A DNA stretch of 64,000 nucleotides. Origin: Streptomyces caniferus. GTDB taxonomy: Bacteria > Actinomycetota > Actinomycetes > Streptomycetales > Streptomycetaceae. Under the pieces are notes generated by a model. That model had not been told where the DNA came from and ran no database searches. It saw only the letters and a program-made list of their open reading frames with translations. Below, in pieces: positions 18,721 to 28,594 of the stretch; position 1 is the stretch's first letter; each line of letters opens with the position of its first letter. The position numbers were made by a program, and so were the translations under genes. The DNA lies in contig NZ_BLIN01000005.1 in assembly GCF_009811555.1 (NCBI RefSeq), forward strand, positions 558,001 through 622,000, in the 5' to 3' direction.

Positions 18721-19047
18721 GTGCTGCTCATCACCTGCCCATGGTGCGGTCCGCGTGACGAGACCGAATACCACTACGGAGGACAGGCCCACGTGCCGTA
18801 CCCCGAGACCCCGGCGGACCTCGACGACCGGCAATGGGCCGAGTACGTCTTCTACCGCGACAACCCCAAGGGCCACTTCGCCGAGCGGTGGATGCACGGA
18901 CTCGGCTGCCGCCGTTGGTTCAACGTCCTGCGCGACACCGTCAGTTACGACGTTCTCGCCGTCTACCGGCTCGACGAACCCCGCCCCGAGCTGCCCGCCC
19001 CGCACGCTCCCCACCAGACCGCGGAAACGGCCGGAGGGAACCGATGA
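18721..19047 (+). CDS. soxD: sarcosine oxidase delta subunit
   Basis: A 108-residue small subunit. It begins with [20 protein letters not shown], carrying the CxxC that with later His/Cys residues binds structural zinc, and ends in the family-typical [21 protein letters not shown] start at 18721 follows GAGAAGGACACC. The stop overlaps the soxA start as ATGA. Confidence 0.9.
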   Translation: MLLITCPWCGPRDETEYHYGGQAHVPYPETPADLDDRQWAEYVFYRDNPKGHFAERWMHGLGCRRWFNVLRDTVSYDVLAVYRLDEPRPELPAPHAPHQTAETAGGNR

Positions 19048-21986
19048 CCGACCAGACCCACCGGCTGCCGCACGCCGGCCGCGTCGACCGCACCACCACC
19101 CTGCGCTTCACCGTCGACGGCCGCGAGCTGACCGGCCACCCCGGTGACACCGTCGCCTCCGCGATGCTCGCCAACGGCATCACCGAGGTCGCGCCGTCCC
19201 TCTACCGCGGCCGCCCGCGCGGCATCGTCGCCGCCGGTGTCGAGGAGCCCAACGCGCTGCTGCAGATCGCCGGCCCGTGCTCGGAAGGAATGCTGCCGGC
19301 CACCGTTGTGGAGCTGTCCGACGGGCTGTCCGCGACGACCTTGTCCGGGATGGGCCGGCTCGACCCGGCCCCCGACTCCGCCGTCTACGACAAGAAGTAC
19401 GTCCACACCGACGTCCTGGTCGTCGGCGCCGGACCGGCCGGGCTCGCGGCCGCCGCCGCTGCCGCCGACTCCGGCGCCCGCGTGATCCTCGTCGACGACC
19501 AGCCCGAGCCCGGCGGTTCTCTGCTCTCCGGACGCACCGAGACGGTCGGCGCGCAGCCCGCCCTCGCATGGGTCGCCGACATCCGCGCGGCGCTCGACGC
19601 CGCTCCCGAGGCCACCGTCCTGAGGCGCACCACGGCGTTCGGTTCGTACGACGACAACTACGTGCTGGCCCTGCAGCGGCGCACCGACCACCTCGGAGCC
19701 GACGCCCCCGCGCCGTCCGAAGGCATCTCGCGCCAGCGGCTGTGGCACATCCGCGCCCGCCAGGTGGTCCTGGCGACCGGCGCGCACGAGCGTCCGCTGG
19801 TCTTCGCCGGCAACGACCGGCCCGGGGTGATGCTCGCCGCGGCCGTGCGCGCGTACCTCAACCGATACGGCGTGGCTCCGGGCTCGCGGGCCGTGGTGGG
19901 CACGACCAACGACAGCGCCTATGACACGGTCGCCGATCTCCACCACGCCGGGATCGACATCGCCGCCGTCGTGGACGCGCGGCCCGTATTGTCCCACCGG
20001 GCCGCCGAGGTCGCCGAGGCGACCGGGGTGCGGGTGCTGACGGGCAGTGCGGTGGTCGACACCGCGGGCGCCGGCCGGCTCGCCGGCGTCACCGTCCAGG
20101 CCCTCGACGACCGTGGTCGGCTCACCGGTGACCCGGAGTCGCTCGACTGCGACCTGCTCGCCGTCTCGGGCGGCTGGAGCCCGGTCGTGCACCTGCACAG
20201 CCAGCGCCAGGGGCGGCTGCGCTGGGACGAGAACCTGGTCGCCTTCGTCCCCGACGGCAGCGTTCGCCACCAGCACGTCGTCGGCGCGGGCCGTGGGACG
20301 TACGACCTCGACTGCTGTCTGGCCGAAGGGGCGCTGGCCGGTGCGCGGGCCGCGACGGACGCCGGGTTCCCGGTGCCCGTGCCCGCACCGCAGTCCGGCG
20401 AAGCGCGGCCCGGGGACGGAGCGGGCCCGGTGCGCGCACTGTGGCTGGTGCCCGCCCCCGACGACCGCTCCGACAGCGGCTCCGACGGCAGTGGCGACGG
20501 CGACCCCGGTACATGGGACACCCACTTCGTCGACCTGCAGCGCGACGTCACCGTCGCCGACGTCCGGCGGTCCACCGGCGCCGGTATGCGCGGTGTCGAG
20601 CACGTGAAGCGCTACACCTCGCTCGGCACGGCCAATGACCAGGGCAAGACGTCCGGTGTCAACGCGATCGGGGTGATCGCCGAGGCCCTCGGCGCGGGCG
20701 CCTCCCCCGGAGACATCGGCACCACGGCCTACCGGGCGCCGTACACGCCGGTGGCGTTCACCGCCCTGGCCGGACGTGAGCGCGGCGAGCTGTTCGATCC
20801 GGAGCGGACCACGTCCCTCCACGACTGGCACCTCGCGCACGGGGCGGAGTTCGAGGACGTCGGACAGTGGAAGCGCCCCCGGTACTACCCCCTGGCCGGT
20901 GAGGACATGGACACGGCCGTGGCCCGTGAGTGCCGCGCGGCACGCGAGGGAGTGGCGTTCATGGACGCCTCGACCCTCGGCAAGATCGAGATCTGGGGCG
21001 CGGACGCCGGCGAGTTCCTCAACCGCATCTACACCAACGCCTTCAAGAAGCTCAAGCCCGGCATGGCCCGCTACGGCGTCATGTGCAAGCCCGACGGCAT
21101 GATCTTCGACGACGGCGTGACCCTGCGCCTCGACGAGAACCGCTACTTCATGACCACCACCACCGGCGGCGCCGCCGGGGTCCTGGACTGGCTGGAGGAG
21201 TGGCTGCAGACCGAGTGGCCCGAACTCGACGTCCACTGCACCTCGGTGACCGAGCAGTGGTCGACGATCGCCGTCGTCGGCCCCCGCTCCCGCGAGGTCG
21301 TCGCCCAACTCGCGCCCGACGTCGATCTGTCCGCCGAGGCGTTCCCCTTCATGGCCTTCCGCGAGACCACCCTGGCCTCCGGTGTCCCGGCCCGCATCTG
21401 CCGGATCTCCTTCTCCGGCGAACTCGCCTACGAAATCAATGTCTCCGCGTGGTACGGCCTGGCGGTCTGGGAGGAGGTGGACGCGATCGGCCGCCCGTAC
21501 GACATCACCCCGTACGGCACCGAGACCATGCACGTACTGCGGGCCGAGAAGGGTTACCTCATCGTCGGCCAGGACACCGACGGCACCGTCACCCCGCAGG
21601 ACGCGGGCATGTCCTGGGTGGTCTCGAAGCAGAAGGACTTCATCGGAAAGCGGTCCTACTCCCGCGCCGACACCTCCCGCCCTGACCGCAAGCACCTGGT
21701 CGGCCTGCTGCCCGGCGACCGCACGACCCGGCTGCCCGAAGGCACCCAGCTCGTCGCGCCGGACGTGCCCCTCACCCCCGAAGCCGGGCCGGTGCCGATG
21801 CTCGGTCACGTCACCTCCAGTTATCACAGCCAGGCGCTGGGCCGCCCGTTCGCCCTCGCCCTGGTCACCGCCGGCCGGGACCGCGTCGGCGACACGCTCC
21901 TCGCCCCCGTCGGCGACGCCCTCGTACCCGTCCAGGTCACCGAACCCGTCCTCTACGACCCCGAAGGGACCAAGCGAGATGGCTGA
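19044..21986 (+). CDS. soxA: sarcosine oxidase alpha subunit
   Basis: A 980-residue subunit. Domains in order: a 2Fe-2S-ferredoxin-like N-terminal fold without the cluster cysteines (residues 1-110), a disulfide-reductase-type NAD-binding module ([19 protein letters not shown] at about 125, then [13 protein letters not shown]), and a C-terminal GcvT-like THF-binding half ([44 protein letters not shown]). The GcvT part captures the methyl-derived one-carbon unit as methylene-THF. It overlaps soxG by eight bases. Confidence 0.93.
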   Translation: MTDQTHRLPHAGRVDRTTTLRFTVDGRELTGHPGDTVASAMLANGITEVAPSLYRGRPRGIVAAGVEEPNALLQIAGPCSEGMLPATVVELSDGLSATTLSGMGRLDPAPDSAVYDKKYVHTDVLVVGAGPAGLAAAAAAADSGARVILVDDQPEPGGSLLSGRTETVGAQPALAWVADIRAALDAAPEATVLRRTTAFGSYDDNYVLALQRRTDHLGADAPAPSEGISRQRLWHIRARQVVLATGAHERPLVFAGNDRPGVMLAAAVRAYLNRYGVAPGSRAVVGTTNDSAYDTVADLHHAGIDIAAVVDARPVLSHRAAEVAEATGVRVLTGSAVVDTAGAGRLAGVTVQALDDRGRLTGDPESLDCDLLAVSGGWSPVVHLHSQRQGRLRWDENLVAFVPDGSVRHQHVVGAGRGTYDLDCCLAEGALAGARAATDAGFPVPVPAPQSGEARPGDGAGPVRALWLVPAPDDRSDSGSDGSGDGDPGTWDTHFVDLQRDVTVADVRRSTGAGMRGVEHVKRYTSLGTANDQGKTSGVNAIGVIAEALGAGASPGDIGTTAYRAPYTPVAFTALAGRERGELFDPERTTSLHDWHLAHGAEFEDVGQWKRPRYYPLAGEDMDTAVARECRAAREGVAFMDASTLGKIEIWGADAGEFLNRIYTNAFKKLKPGMARYGVMCKPDGMIFDDGVTLRLDENRYFMTTTTGGAAGVLDWLEEWLQTEWPELDVHCTSVTEQWSTIAVVGPRSREVVAQLAPDVDLSAEAFPFMAFRETTLASGVPARICRISFSGELAYEINVSAWYGLAVWEEVDAIGRPYDITPYGTETMHVLRAEKGYLIVGQDTDGTVTPQDAGMSWVVSKQKDFIGKRSYSRADTSRPDRKHLVGLLPGDRTTRLPEGTQLVAPDVPLTPEAGPVPMLGHVTSSYHSQALGRPFALALVTAGRDRVGDTLLAPVGDALVPVQVTEPVLYDPEGTKRDG

Positions 21987-22608
21987 GCCGACGACCGACG
22001 CAGGCGCGGGTCCGGTAGCACTGCGCAGAAGCCCCCTGGCACATCTGACGGAGCGGATGCGCGCCGCCGCCGTCCCGGGCGCGCGCGGCGTCACGCTGAC
22101 CGAGTGGCCGTTCCTCACCATGGTGAATGTGCGTGTCGACCCCGCTTCCGAAGCGGCCGCCCGCATCGCGAAGACCCTGGGGGCCCCGCTCCCGCGCCAG
22201 TGCGGACACACCACAGCAGCCGGCCCCCATACGGCCGTCTGGCTGGGCCCCGACGAGTGGCTCGTGATCTCCCAGGCCGACGCGACCGCCGTGGCCGCCG
22301 AGTTGCGGGAGGCGCTCGGAGGAGACCCGGGCTCAGTGGTGGACGTCTCGGCGAACCGCACCACGCTGGAGCTGAGCGGCCCGGCCGCCCGGCAGGTGCT
22401 GGAGAAGGGCTGCCCGCTGGACCTGCACCCCCGGGCCTTCGGGCCCGGCCAGGCGGTGTCGACCACGGTCGGCCCGGTCGCGGTCCTGCTCTGGCAGGTC
22501 GCCGGCGCCCCGACGTACCGCCTGTTCCCGCGGTCCTCGTTCGCCGACTACCTGGCGCGCTGGCTCGTCGACGCGATGCGCGAGTACCGCGGCCCGGAGG
22601 TCCCCTGA
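21979..22608 (+). CDS. soxG: sarcosine oxidase gamma subunit
   Basis: A 209-residue subunit with the GcvT/YgfZ-like fold of SoxG: RRSPLAHL near the start, [30 protein letters not shown] and a C-terminal [17 protein letters not shown]. It lies between the alpha subunit gene and purU with overlaps at both ends (8 bp and TGATG). It has a structural role in the heterotetramer. Confidence 0.9.
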   Translation: MAEPTTDAGAGPVALRRSPLAHLTERMRAAAVPGARGVTLTEWPFLTMVNVRVDPASEAAARIAKTLGAPLPRQCGHTTAAGPHTAVWLGPDEWLVISQADATAVAAELREALGGDPGSVVDVSANRTTLELSGPAARQVLEKGCPLDLHPRAFGPGQAVSTTVGPVAVLLWQVAGAPTYRLFPRSSFADYLARWLVDAMREYRGPEVP

Positions 22609-23534
22609 TGGCACTCGGCGCATGCGGCGTCCCGGCTTCCGCCACATCTCCCGCCCCCTCGCCGGCCGACCCTGCCACGGCGCCGGTCGACCGCATACTC
22701 ACCCTCGACTGCCCCGAGGCGCCCGGCATCGTCCATGCCGTCTCGCGGTTCCTGGTCGAGCACGGCAGCGACATCATCGACAACCAGCAGTTCGGCGACC
22801 GCCGTGACGGCCACTTCTTCATGCGGGTGCACTTCGCCGCCCTCGGCGGCGAGAACACCACGGAGACCCTGCGGCGGGACTTCGCCGCGGTGGCCGCTCC
22901 CTTCGCCATGCGGTGGCACCTCGAACCGGTGAGTACCCGGCGACGGGTGCTGGTGATGGTGTCCCGCTACGGCCACTGCCTCAACGACCTGCTCTTCCGT
23001 ACCCGCAGCGGCGACCTGCCCATCGACGTGGTCGCAGTGGTCTCCAACCACCCCGACCACGAGGAACTCGTCGCCTGGCACGGCATCCCGTTCTTCCACC
23101 TGCCGGTCACCGCCACGACCAAACCCGAGGCGGAAGCCCGACTCCTGGAGATCATCGACTCGTTCGACGTCGACCTGGTCGTGCTGGCCCGCTACATGCA
23201 GGTGCTCTCCGACGACCTGTGCAACCGGCTGGCCGGCCAGGCGATCAACATCCACCATTCGTTCCTGCCGAGCTTCAAGGGCGCCAAGCCCTACCACCAG
23301 GCACACGACCGCGGCGTCAAACTCGTCGGCGCGACGGCCCACTACGTCACCGCCGACCTCGACGAAGGCCCGATCATCGCCCAGGAGGTCATCGGCGTCG
23401 ACCACAGCCACACCCCCGACGACCTGGCCGCCATCGGCCGCGACGCGGAGTCGGCAGCCCTGGCCCGAGCGGTCCGGTGGCACTGCGAGGGCCGGGTGTT
23501 CGTCCAGGGCAGACGCACGGTGGTCCTGCGCTGA
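22608..23534 (+). CDS. purU: formyltetrahydrofolate deformylase
   Basis: A 308-residue enzyme that hydrolyses 10-formyl-THF to formate and THF. Residues 28-105 are an ACT domain (RILTLDCPEAPGIVHAVSRF). The formyltransferase-like domain follows, with VSRYGHCLNDLLFR, SNHPDHEELVAWHGIPF, INIHHSFLPSFKGAKPYHQA (catalytic His) and DLDEGPIIAQEV. Ending the sarcosine operon it would regenerate free THF when the one-carbon load from sarcosine is high. Residues 1-27 are Ala/Pro-rich and not part of the fold. Confidence 0.9.
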   Translation: MALGACGVPASATSPAPSPADPATAPVDRILTLDCPEAPGIVHAVSRFLVEHGSDIIDNQQFGDRRDGHFFMRVHFAALGGENTTETLRRDFAAVAAPFAMRWHLEPVSTRRRVLVMVSRYGHCLNDLLFRTRSGDLPIDVVAVVSNHPDHEELVAWHGIPFFHLPVTATTKPEAEARLLEIIDSFDVDLVVLARYMQVLSDDLCNRLAGQAINIHHSFLPSFKGAKPYHQAHDRGVKLVGATAHYVTADLDEGPIIAQEVIGVDHSHTPDDLAAIGRDAESAALARAVRWHCEGRVFVQGRRTVVLR

Positions 23535-23796
23535 CGGTCGGACGCCGCCTCCCTCGGAGCACGCGGGTACGCGACGGTGCCGGCACGGGCGCGCGCCCGG
23601 CTCCGCCACGGCCTGCCTGAGGCGACGGCGTATGGCTTCGGCCGGGTTGCCACTGCGGTGCCCTCGGCCGGGGCGGAGCCAGGGGCCCGGGAACGATCTC
23701 GCCTCGCCACAGCCGGGCAGGGTGGGCAGGGCCACGTCGCTCCGGGCGGATGGATAGCCTGGGTCCGTCAGCAAAGATCACACAAGGGCGGAGCAC

Positions 23797-24015
23797 ATGG
23801 CAGACATCATGGAGACGGCGGCGCGGAAGGTCTTCGAGCGCTACGACATCGATGGGGACGGCCTGGTCACCGCGGACGAATACCGGAAGGTCGTGGCGGA
23901 GCTGGAGGGCTCGGAGATCACCGAGTCGCAGGCCCAGGAGCTGATCGACTCGCTCGACACCGACGGCGACCGCCAGATGTCCTTCGAGGAGTTCTGGGCG
24001 GCCATGAAGGGCTGA
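23797..24015 (+). CDS. EF-hand calcium-binding protein
   Basis: A 72-residue acidic protein with two EF-hand loops, DIDGDGLVTADE (residues 17-28) and DTDGDRQMSFEE (53-64), each with ligands at loop positions 1, 3, 5, 7 and a Glu at 12. The pair makes one EF-lobe, like streptomycete CabD-type proteins. It is a single gene followed by strong hairpins. The target is unknown. Confidence 0.88.
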   Translation: MADIMETAARKVFERYDIDGDGLVTADEYRKVVAELEGSEITESQAQELIDSLDTDGDRQMSFEEFWAAMKG

Positions 24016-24071
24016 CTCTGCCGGGTCCGGCACGTGAGCGTGCCGCAGGCAGTGCGGCTCCTTCCCGTCAT

Positions 24072-24101
24072 CCTCCCCGGGCTGTCCAGTAGCCGGGGAG
24101 G
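24072..24101 (+). terminator. hairpin after EF-hand gene
   Basis: CCTCCCCGG (24072-24080) pairs with CCGGGGAGG (24093-24101) across a 12-base loop. There is no T-run, as is common in streptomycetes. Confidence 0.55.
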
Positions 24102-24128
24102 GTGGTTGAGCCGGCCGGACACACCAGT

Positions 24129-24179
24129 GCGCGCAGCCCCCGGAGCGTCATGACCTTCATGACCCCGGGGGCTGTGCGC
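24129..24179. terminator. long nested hairpin between convergent genes
   Basis: CAGCCCCCGG (24134-24143) pairs with CCGGGGGCTG (24165-24174), and the stem continues outward with a G-U pair to about 15 pairs. Inside the loop sits a second perfect inverted repeat, GTCATGA-CCT-TCATGAC (24147-24163). It lies between the EF-hand gene and the convergent secreted-protein gene and could stop transcription from both sides. Confidence 0.65.
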
Positions 24180-24360
24180 TGCCTGTCCGCCGGTGGAGTG
24201 CCTGCCGACCGAACGGCTTTCGCGCAGTGACAGCGGTGACGAACTCGCGCTCGACGAACCGCCCGAGGCTGATCGACTGCACGGCGTCGGCGTCAGGGCT
24301 CCCGATCAGATGGCCGGCACCGGACCACCACGGTCTCTCTTCCCGGCCCGGCCTCCCGTA

Positions 24361-24960
24361 TCAGGCCGAGAAATCGAACTCGGCCCGCAGCCGACCCTCG
24401 GTGCCCCGGCCCCCGTCGCTCCAGTAGAGGGCCTTGTACTCCGCGCCCTTCTTCAGGTTCACGCCGATCAGGGTCGAGCCGTGCGGGCCGCAGTGGGCGT
24501 TGCCACAGGCCCAGTCCCACGTGACGCGCTTGCCGTTGCCGTCCTGGATCTCGATCCAGTCCCAACCGTCGTACGGATCCCGCCCCGAGGGCGTCATCCA
24601 CGTGACGCTGACCCCCTTGACGTGGGACTGGTACCACCAGCCCCTGAACTGCCCCGGCGACACATCGCTGATCAGGATGCCGGTGTTGAGCTTCCCCCGC
24701 TCCGTTCCAGGGTCCCCTGGGCGCCCGTGCCGTGCCGTCGGCGGCTGCCAGTGCCTACGCACCGAGTCGGTTTTCGGAGCCGCCTGCACCGCGGCCGTCG
24801 TCGACTCCCCCGAGCCCTGCGACGCCGCGGACGCCGTCCCCAGCGCCACCACGGACACACTCGAGAGCACCCCGGCCATGACCGCGGCCCGCCGCCGGGG
24901 CGTGTTGATCCCGGCGCATAAGGACGAAATCCTGCCCCAGCCTCGCGTGCGGAACAACAT
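24361..24960 (-). CDS. secreted protein of unknown function
   Basis: A 199-residue protein with a Sec/Tat-like signal: PRRRAAVMAGVLSSVSVVAL, then GTASA-AS as a likely cleavage site near residue 46. The mature part has a linker followed by a 110-residue Trp-rich domain (FRGWWYQSHVKGVSVTWMTP, DGWDWIEIQDGNGKRVTWDW) with two cysteines in ACGNAHCGPHG likely forming a disulfide. I do not recognise the family. GGTGGAG lies before ATG 24960. It is divergent from the next secreted-protein gene. Confidence 0.7.
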   Translation of the reverse strand: MLFRTRGWGRISSLCAGINTPRRRAAVMAGVLSSVSVVALGTASAASQGSGESTTAAVQAAPKTDSVRRHWQPPTARHGRPGDPGTERGKLNTGILISDVSPGQFRGWWYQSHVKGVSVTWMTPSGRDPYDGWDWIEIQDGNGKRVTWDWACGNAHCGPHGSTLIGVNLKKGAEYKALYWSDGGRGTEGRLRAEFDFSA

Positions 24961-25227
24961 GCGTACTCCACCTCGCCGTTGATCGGTGATCGATGCGCCA
25001 TAAATACTAGGGACCGGCGATCAACGTCCCTTTGACGACCGCTCAACGCGAACCTTCACGCATGCGAGGCGCGAGACCGAGGTGCCTTCGACGGTGGAGG
25101 GCGCAGCCGGGGTCTCCTCCCGCTCTCCCGTTCCGCACGTCACGGTTGCATAATACAGCGATCCGGACATCAACGTGCGGGGCGCTGGCGCCATCTCACC
25201 TCACAGCAACGACATGAGGAGTTCACG

Positions 25228-25974
25228 ATGCTGCACAAGCGCTTACGCCTGATCGCCGTGCCGGTCGCGGCCGTCGCCCTGCCCCTGACCCTTGCCGGTT
25301 TCCAGGCCGGCGCGGCCGCCGCGCCGGCCCCGGGCGGCGCGGCACATGCAGGCAAGACCGCCGCGGCCAAGGCCCCGTGCCTGGCCGATGCCACGACGCT
25401 GGTCGGCGACCTCGACGGCGACGGCCACCCGGACAAGATCAGCAACCCCGGCCTCACCGGCACCAGAATGACGATTCAGTGGGGAGCCGCGAACGGCTCG
25501 TTCGGCACCAAGCACGCCGTCAGTGCCCTCCTCGGCGCGAAGAAGGGGGAGGTCGCGACGGCCGCGGTCGCCGACTTCCAGCGCGACGGCACCCTGGACA
25601 TGGTCGTCAACCTCGTCACGCCGGCCGACGGGGACGACCCCTCGACGGCGCGCGTCGCGGAGTACCGCCCCGGTCCGCTCAAGCGGGCGAACCTGTCCTC
25701 CGCCAAGTCCCGGCACTCCGACATCGGCGACCTGGGCGAGGCGCAGCAGCTTCGCATCGCCAACTACGGCGACGACGCGTACCCCGACCTTGCGATCCTC
25801 AACAACCGCGGTGACGGGCAGCTGGACCGGGACGTGCGCCTGACGAAGCCGGGCAGCGGTCCGGGGAAGTACGACTACGAACTGCAGGTCAAGTACGGCG
25901 CGTTCGGATCCACCTCGCAGCCGCCGTCCATGCCCGGCGACGGCTGGAAGCACTTCTACAAGCCCTGCTCCTGA
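25228..25974 (+). CDS. secreted FG-GAP/VCBS-like repeat protein
   Basis: A 248-residue exported protein. Residues 1-33 are a signal peptide (LRLIAVPVAAVALPLTLAGF, then AGAAAA). The mature protein has FG-GAP-like units with calcium-loop motifs: VGDLDGDGHPDKIS, VADFQRDGTLDMVVN and IANYGDDAYPDLAILN. Such repeats form a beta-propeller blade; three blades are fewer than usual, so this may be a partial propeller. ATGAGGAG sits just upstream of the ATG, and a CATAAT -10-like box lies near 25146. Function unknown. Confidence 0.75.
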   Translation: MLHKRLRLIAVPVAAVALPLTLAGFQAGAAAAPAPGGAAHAGKTAAAKAPCLADATTLVGDLDGDGHPDKISNPGLTGTRMTIQWGAANGSFGTKHAVSALLGAKKGEVATAAVADFQRDGTLDMVVNLVTPADGDDPSTARVAEYRPGPLKRANLSSAKSRHSDIGDLGEAQQLRIANYGDDAYPDLAILNNRGDGQLDRDVRLTKPGSGPGKYDYELQVKYGAFGSTSQPPSMPGDGWKHFYKPCS

Positions 25975-25981
25975 CCCCACT

Positions 25982-26019
25982 CGGGCGCCGACGGTCCTCC
26001 GGGACACCGTCGGCGCCCG
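25982..26019 (+). terminator. 14-bp stem terminator after FG-GAP gene
   Basis: GGGCGCCGACGGT (25983-25995) and ACCGTCGGCGCCC (26006-26018) are perfectly complementary around a 10-base loop, and the outer C-G adds one more pair. The hairpin starts eight bases after the stop codon. Confidence 0.8.
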
Positions 26020-26166
26020 GAACCGGAGCAAGCCTGAACATGCGGGTGGTGCAGGCGCCGCCCTCGGCCCCCGGTCCGCCCCGTGGCTTCCCCCAAGATC
26101 CGCAAGAACCGCCCCTATCCGGCCGGGCTCCACATCGCGGGCAACTTCCACTGGTCCGCACGATGA

Positions 26167-26212
26167 CCCGACGTCCACTCACCTGGCGTCCGCTCACCCG
26201 ACGCCCACTCAG
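26167..26212. repeat. three degenerate 15-16 bp direct repeats
   Basis: Units beginning at 26167, 26183 and 26198 share the pattern CG(T/C)CC(A/G)CTCA. They lie in the noncoding gap between the FG-GAP gene and the reductase remnant. No function suggested. Confidence 0.4.
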
Positions 26213-26274
26213 CAGGACCTTTTGACCGGTGCCGGGTCCGATGACGCGATGGCCGGGCGAGTGCGGGCGCCGTG

Positions 26275-26775
26275 TCAGCGGACGACGTCGAACACGTTCT
26301 TCTGCAGGCCGTTGGCGTATGCCTCGTGCTCGACCAGCTTCAGCTTCTGGGTGTCCTTGTCCGTGGCGCTGAACAAGCGCTTGCCCGCGCCGAGCAGGAG
26401 CGGGAACACCAGCAGGTGGTAGCGGTCGATCAGACCGGCGTCCGAGAGGCTCTGGTTCAGGGCGGCGCTGCCGTGGACGATGATCGGGCCGCCCGCCGTC
26501 TCCTTCAGGGCGGCGACTTCGTCGAGCGAGCGCAGGATCGTCGTCTCGCCCCAATGTGTCACCAGGTCGTCCTCGGTGAGGGTGGTGGAGACGACGTACT
26601 TCGGCATCGCCTTGGAGCCGGCGAAGTCCTCCATGTCCGGCCACACCGGGCTGAACGCCTCGTAGCTGGTCCGGCCCATCAGCATCGCCGTGGCTTCCTT
26701 CTGCTCCCGGCCCTTGATGTCAAACGCCTCGGGGAGGAACTCGATGCCCTTGAACGTCCAGCCGGCACCGGTGAT
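26275..26775 (-). pseudogene. dihydrofolate-reductase-family protein, 5'-truncated
   Basis: The C-terminal 136 residues match the RibD/DHFR-like family: MLMGRTSYEAFSPVWPDM, KYVVSTTLTED, GPIIVHGSAALNQSL and YHLLVFPLLLGAGKRLF. Family-like sequence extends another 30 codons upstream (WTFKGIEFLPEAFDIKGREQ) but has no start codon, and beyond 26775 the frame breaks into unrelated sequence. The first 30-40 residues, including the substrate/NADPH strand, are missing. A shortened protein could start at 26685, but probably the gene is dead. Confidence 0.6.
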
Positions 26776-26792
26776 GCGGGATCTTGATGTAG

Positions 26793-26826
26793 CCGGGCTC
26801 AGTGATCTCCCGGGCTCAGTGATCTC
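26793..26826. repeat. 17-bp tandem duplication
   Basis: CCGGGCTCAGTGATCTC occurs twice head to tail at 26793-26809 and 26810-26826, exactly where the reductase gene loses its 5' end. It looks like a duplication scar. Confidence 0.75.
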
Positions 26827-26911
26827 AACGAAACGGCCTGGGGCCTGTCCGGCGGTCGCGCCGTCGTCGCACGTTCTCGTGAGGTGGTCAGGGTGCTGGA
26901 CGGCGTGATCG

Positions 26912-27871
26912 GTGTCGCTCTACGGTCGTCTGATGCCCTTACTCGCCCCGGTGCTGCCGCCCGGCTACCGTTCACGCCCTGCGACTGCCGACGACATCGG
27001 TACGATTCACACGTTGGTAGCGGCCTGTGAGAGAGCACTGTACGGCCGGGTGCAGACCGATGCCGGGGCTGTTGCCGCTGTCTTCGCTCGCCCCGGACTC
27101 GTCCCGGAGTCGGACACCGTACTGGTCCACGACCGGTGCGGCCGGCCGGCCGCGTGGGCCTGGGAGGATCGGCGCTCCGAGGTCGACGTGCACCCGGACC
27201 ATCGTGGCCGCGGCCTGGGTGCTGCGCTCCTGGACTGGGCCGGGGACCGGGGCCTCCAGGCGGGCCGTGAGGGCATCGTGCAGACAGTCCCTGACGGCGA
27301 CGTCGGCGCCGTTGCCCTGCTGCGCTCACGCGGGTACGCCCCGCTCGTGACGGCCTGGCTGCTGGAGTACTCCATGCCGGACGAACCGGTGGTGCCCGCA
27401 CCACCATCCGGCATCGTGGTCCGGCCGCTGCGTCCCGGCGACGAGCCCGCCACGCATGTGCTGGTGATGGACGCATTCGATGAGTGGCAGGAGCGGCGCC
27501 AGTCTTATGCGGAGTGGGCGAAGCACATCATCGACCGGCCCACTTTCGCGCCCGCCCTTTCGCCGCTCGCCTTCGACGACGGTCACCTGGTCGGTGCCGC
27601 ACTGTCATTGGACCTGCCCGAGAGGGACGAAGGCTATATCGAACAGGTCGCGGTGCGCCACGACCACCGGGGCCTGGGCATCGCGCGACTCCTGCTGCGC
27701 CATACGTTCCTCGCCTTCTACCGGGCAGGCCGACGTTCCTGCACACTCTGGACGCACTCGGACACCGGAGCACTCGACCTGTACCTGAAGGTGGGCATGA
27801 CGGTCCGGCACAGCTCCACGGTCTTCCGCATCGATCTGCGGTCCCAGGGGGCTTCTCCGGCGGATCGATAA
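26912..27871 (+). CDS. tandem-GNAT acetyltransferase
   Basis: A 319-residue protein with two GNAT folds, like mycothiol synthase in layout but not clearly that enzyme. The first acetyl-CoA loop is VDVHPDHRGRGLGAALLDWA (residues about 90-109); the second is EQVAVRHDHRGLGIARLLLR (about 247-266). The second motif B, DTGALDLYLKVGM, is also present. The start is unsure: GTG 26912 or ATG 26933. Substrate unknown. Confidence 0.8.
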   Translation: MSLYGRLMPLLAPVLPPGYRSRPATADDIGTIHTLVAACERALYGRVQTDAGAVAAVFARPGLVPESDTVLVHDRCGRPAAWAWEDRRSEVDVHPDHRGRGLGAALLDWAGDRGLQAGREGIVQTVPDGDVGAVALLRSRGYAPLVTAWLLEYSMPDEPVVPAPPSGIVVRPLRPGDEPATHVLVMDAFDEWQERRQSYAEWAKHIIDRPTFAPALSPLAFDDGHLVGAALSLDLPERDEGYIEQVAVRHDHRGLGIARLLLRHTFLAFYRAGRRSCTLWTHSDTGALDLYLKVGMTVRHSSTVFRIDLRSQGASPADR

Positions 27872-27913
27872 ATGCCTCGACATCGGTCGCGGTGATCGGG
27901 GACGCTTCGCGCG

Positions 27914-28420
27914 ATGACCAGAATCGACGACACGCCGCCCGCGTGGGACGAGCGCACCCAGCTCACCACGTTTCTCGACTATGCACGTGACACCGCCCGC
28001 GCCAAGTGCGACGGCGTCTCTGCGGAGAACGCCCGCAAGGCGCTCCTGCCGTGCTCACCGCTGATGACCATGAGCGGAGTGATCAACCACCTCCGCTGGG
28101 TCGAGTACTACTGGTTCCAGGTGGTCTTCCTCGGCGAGGAAGACCAGGGCCCTTGGACCGAGGAGGACCCCGACCGCGAGATGCGTATCGCCGTCGACTT
28201 CCCGCTCACGCAGTTGCTCGACGAATACGCCGAACAGAGCGCCCGCTACCGCGAACTGGTCGCCGGGAACGGCCTGGACAAGCAGGCCCGGCGAGCCGTC
28301 CGCGACGGCCTCCACGTCGACCTGCGCTGGATCCTGCTCCACCTCACCGAGGAGACGGCCCGCCACAACGGCCACCTGGACATCCTGCGCGAGATGCTCG
28401 ACGGCATGACCGGCGACTAG
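27914..28420 (+). CDS. DinB-family (DUF664) protein
   Basis: A 168-residue four-helix-bundle protein of the DinB/DUF664 type. The family landmarks are LPCSPLMTMSGVINHLRWVE with the first metal-site His, EDQGPWTEEDPD, and the C-terminal LRWILLHLTEETARHNGHLD, which supplies the other His ligands. Members include bacillithiol or mycothiol S-transferases, but most are uncharacterised. It follows the GNAT gene by 42 bases in the same direction. Confidence 0.85.
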   Translation: MTRIDDTPPAWDERTQLTTFLDYARDTARAKCDGVSAENARKALLPCSPLMTMSGVINHLRWVEYYWFQVVFLGEEDQGPWTEEDPDREMRIAVDFPLTQLLDEYAEQSARYRELVAGNGLDKQARRAVRDGLHVDLRWILLHLTEETARHNGHLDILREMLDGMTGD

Positions 28421-28482
28421 ATCCGGCGAGGATCATGGGCGCAGCCGGAGTCGGCTCGAGGCGATGGTGACAGTGCCGATGC

Positions 28483-28594
28483 CAGCTCAAAAAATGGCGC
28501 GACATCGCTACCCGCTACGACAAGCACCCCGACCGCTACCTCGCCGCGATCACCCTCGTCTGACTCGACCAGTGATCGACAAGACGCTCCCTAG
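28483..28594 (+). mobile_element. IS5-family transposase 3' remnant
   Basis: The frame from 28483 reads QLKKWRDIATRYDKHP, then DRYLAAITLV and a stop at 28561, which is the C terminus of IS5-type transposases. The next 30 bases end in a sequence whose complement, CTAGGGAGCGTCTTGTCGATC minus its last base, parallels the right end of the intact IS at 42134. CTAG at 28591-28594 is the likely insertion target. Confidence 0.6.

Noticed and set aside
18963..22466. Very long open frame antisense to soxA/soxG
   Set aside because: High-GC third-position bias opens this frame; it has no family-like sequence, and the plus-strand genes are certain.
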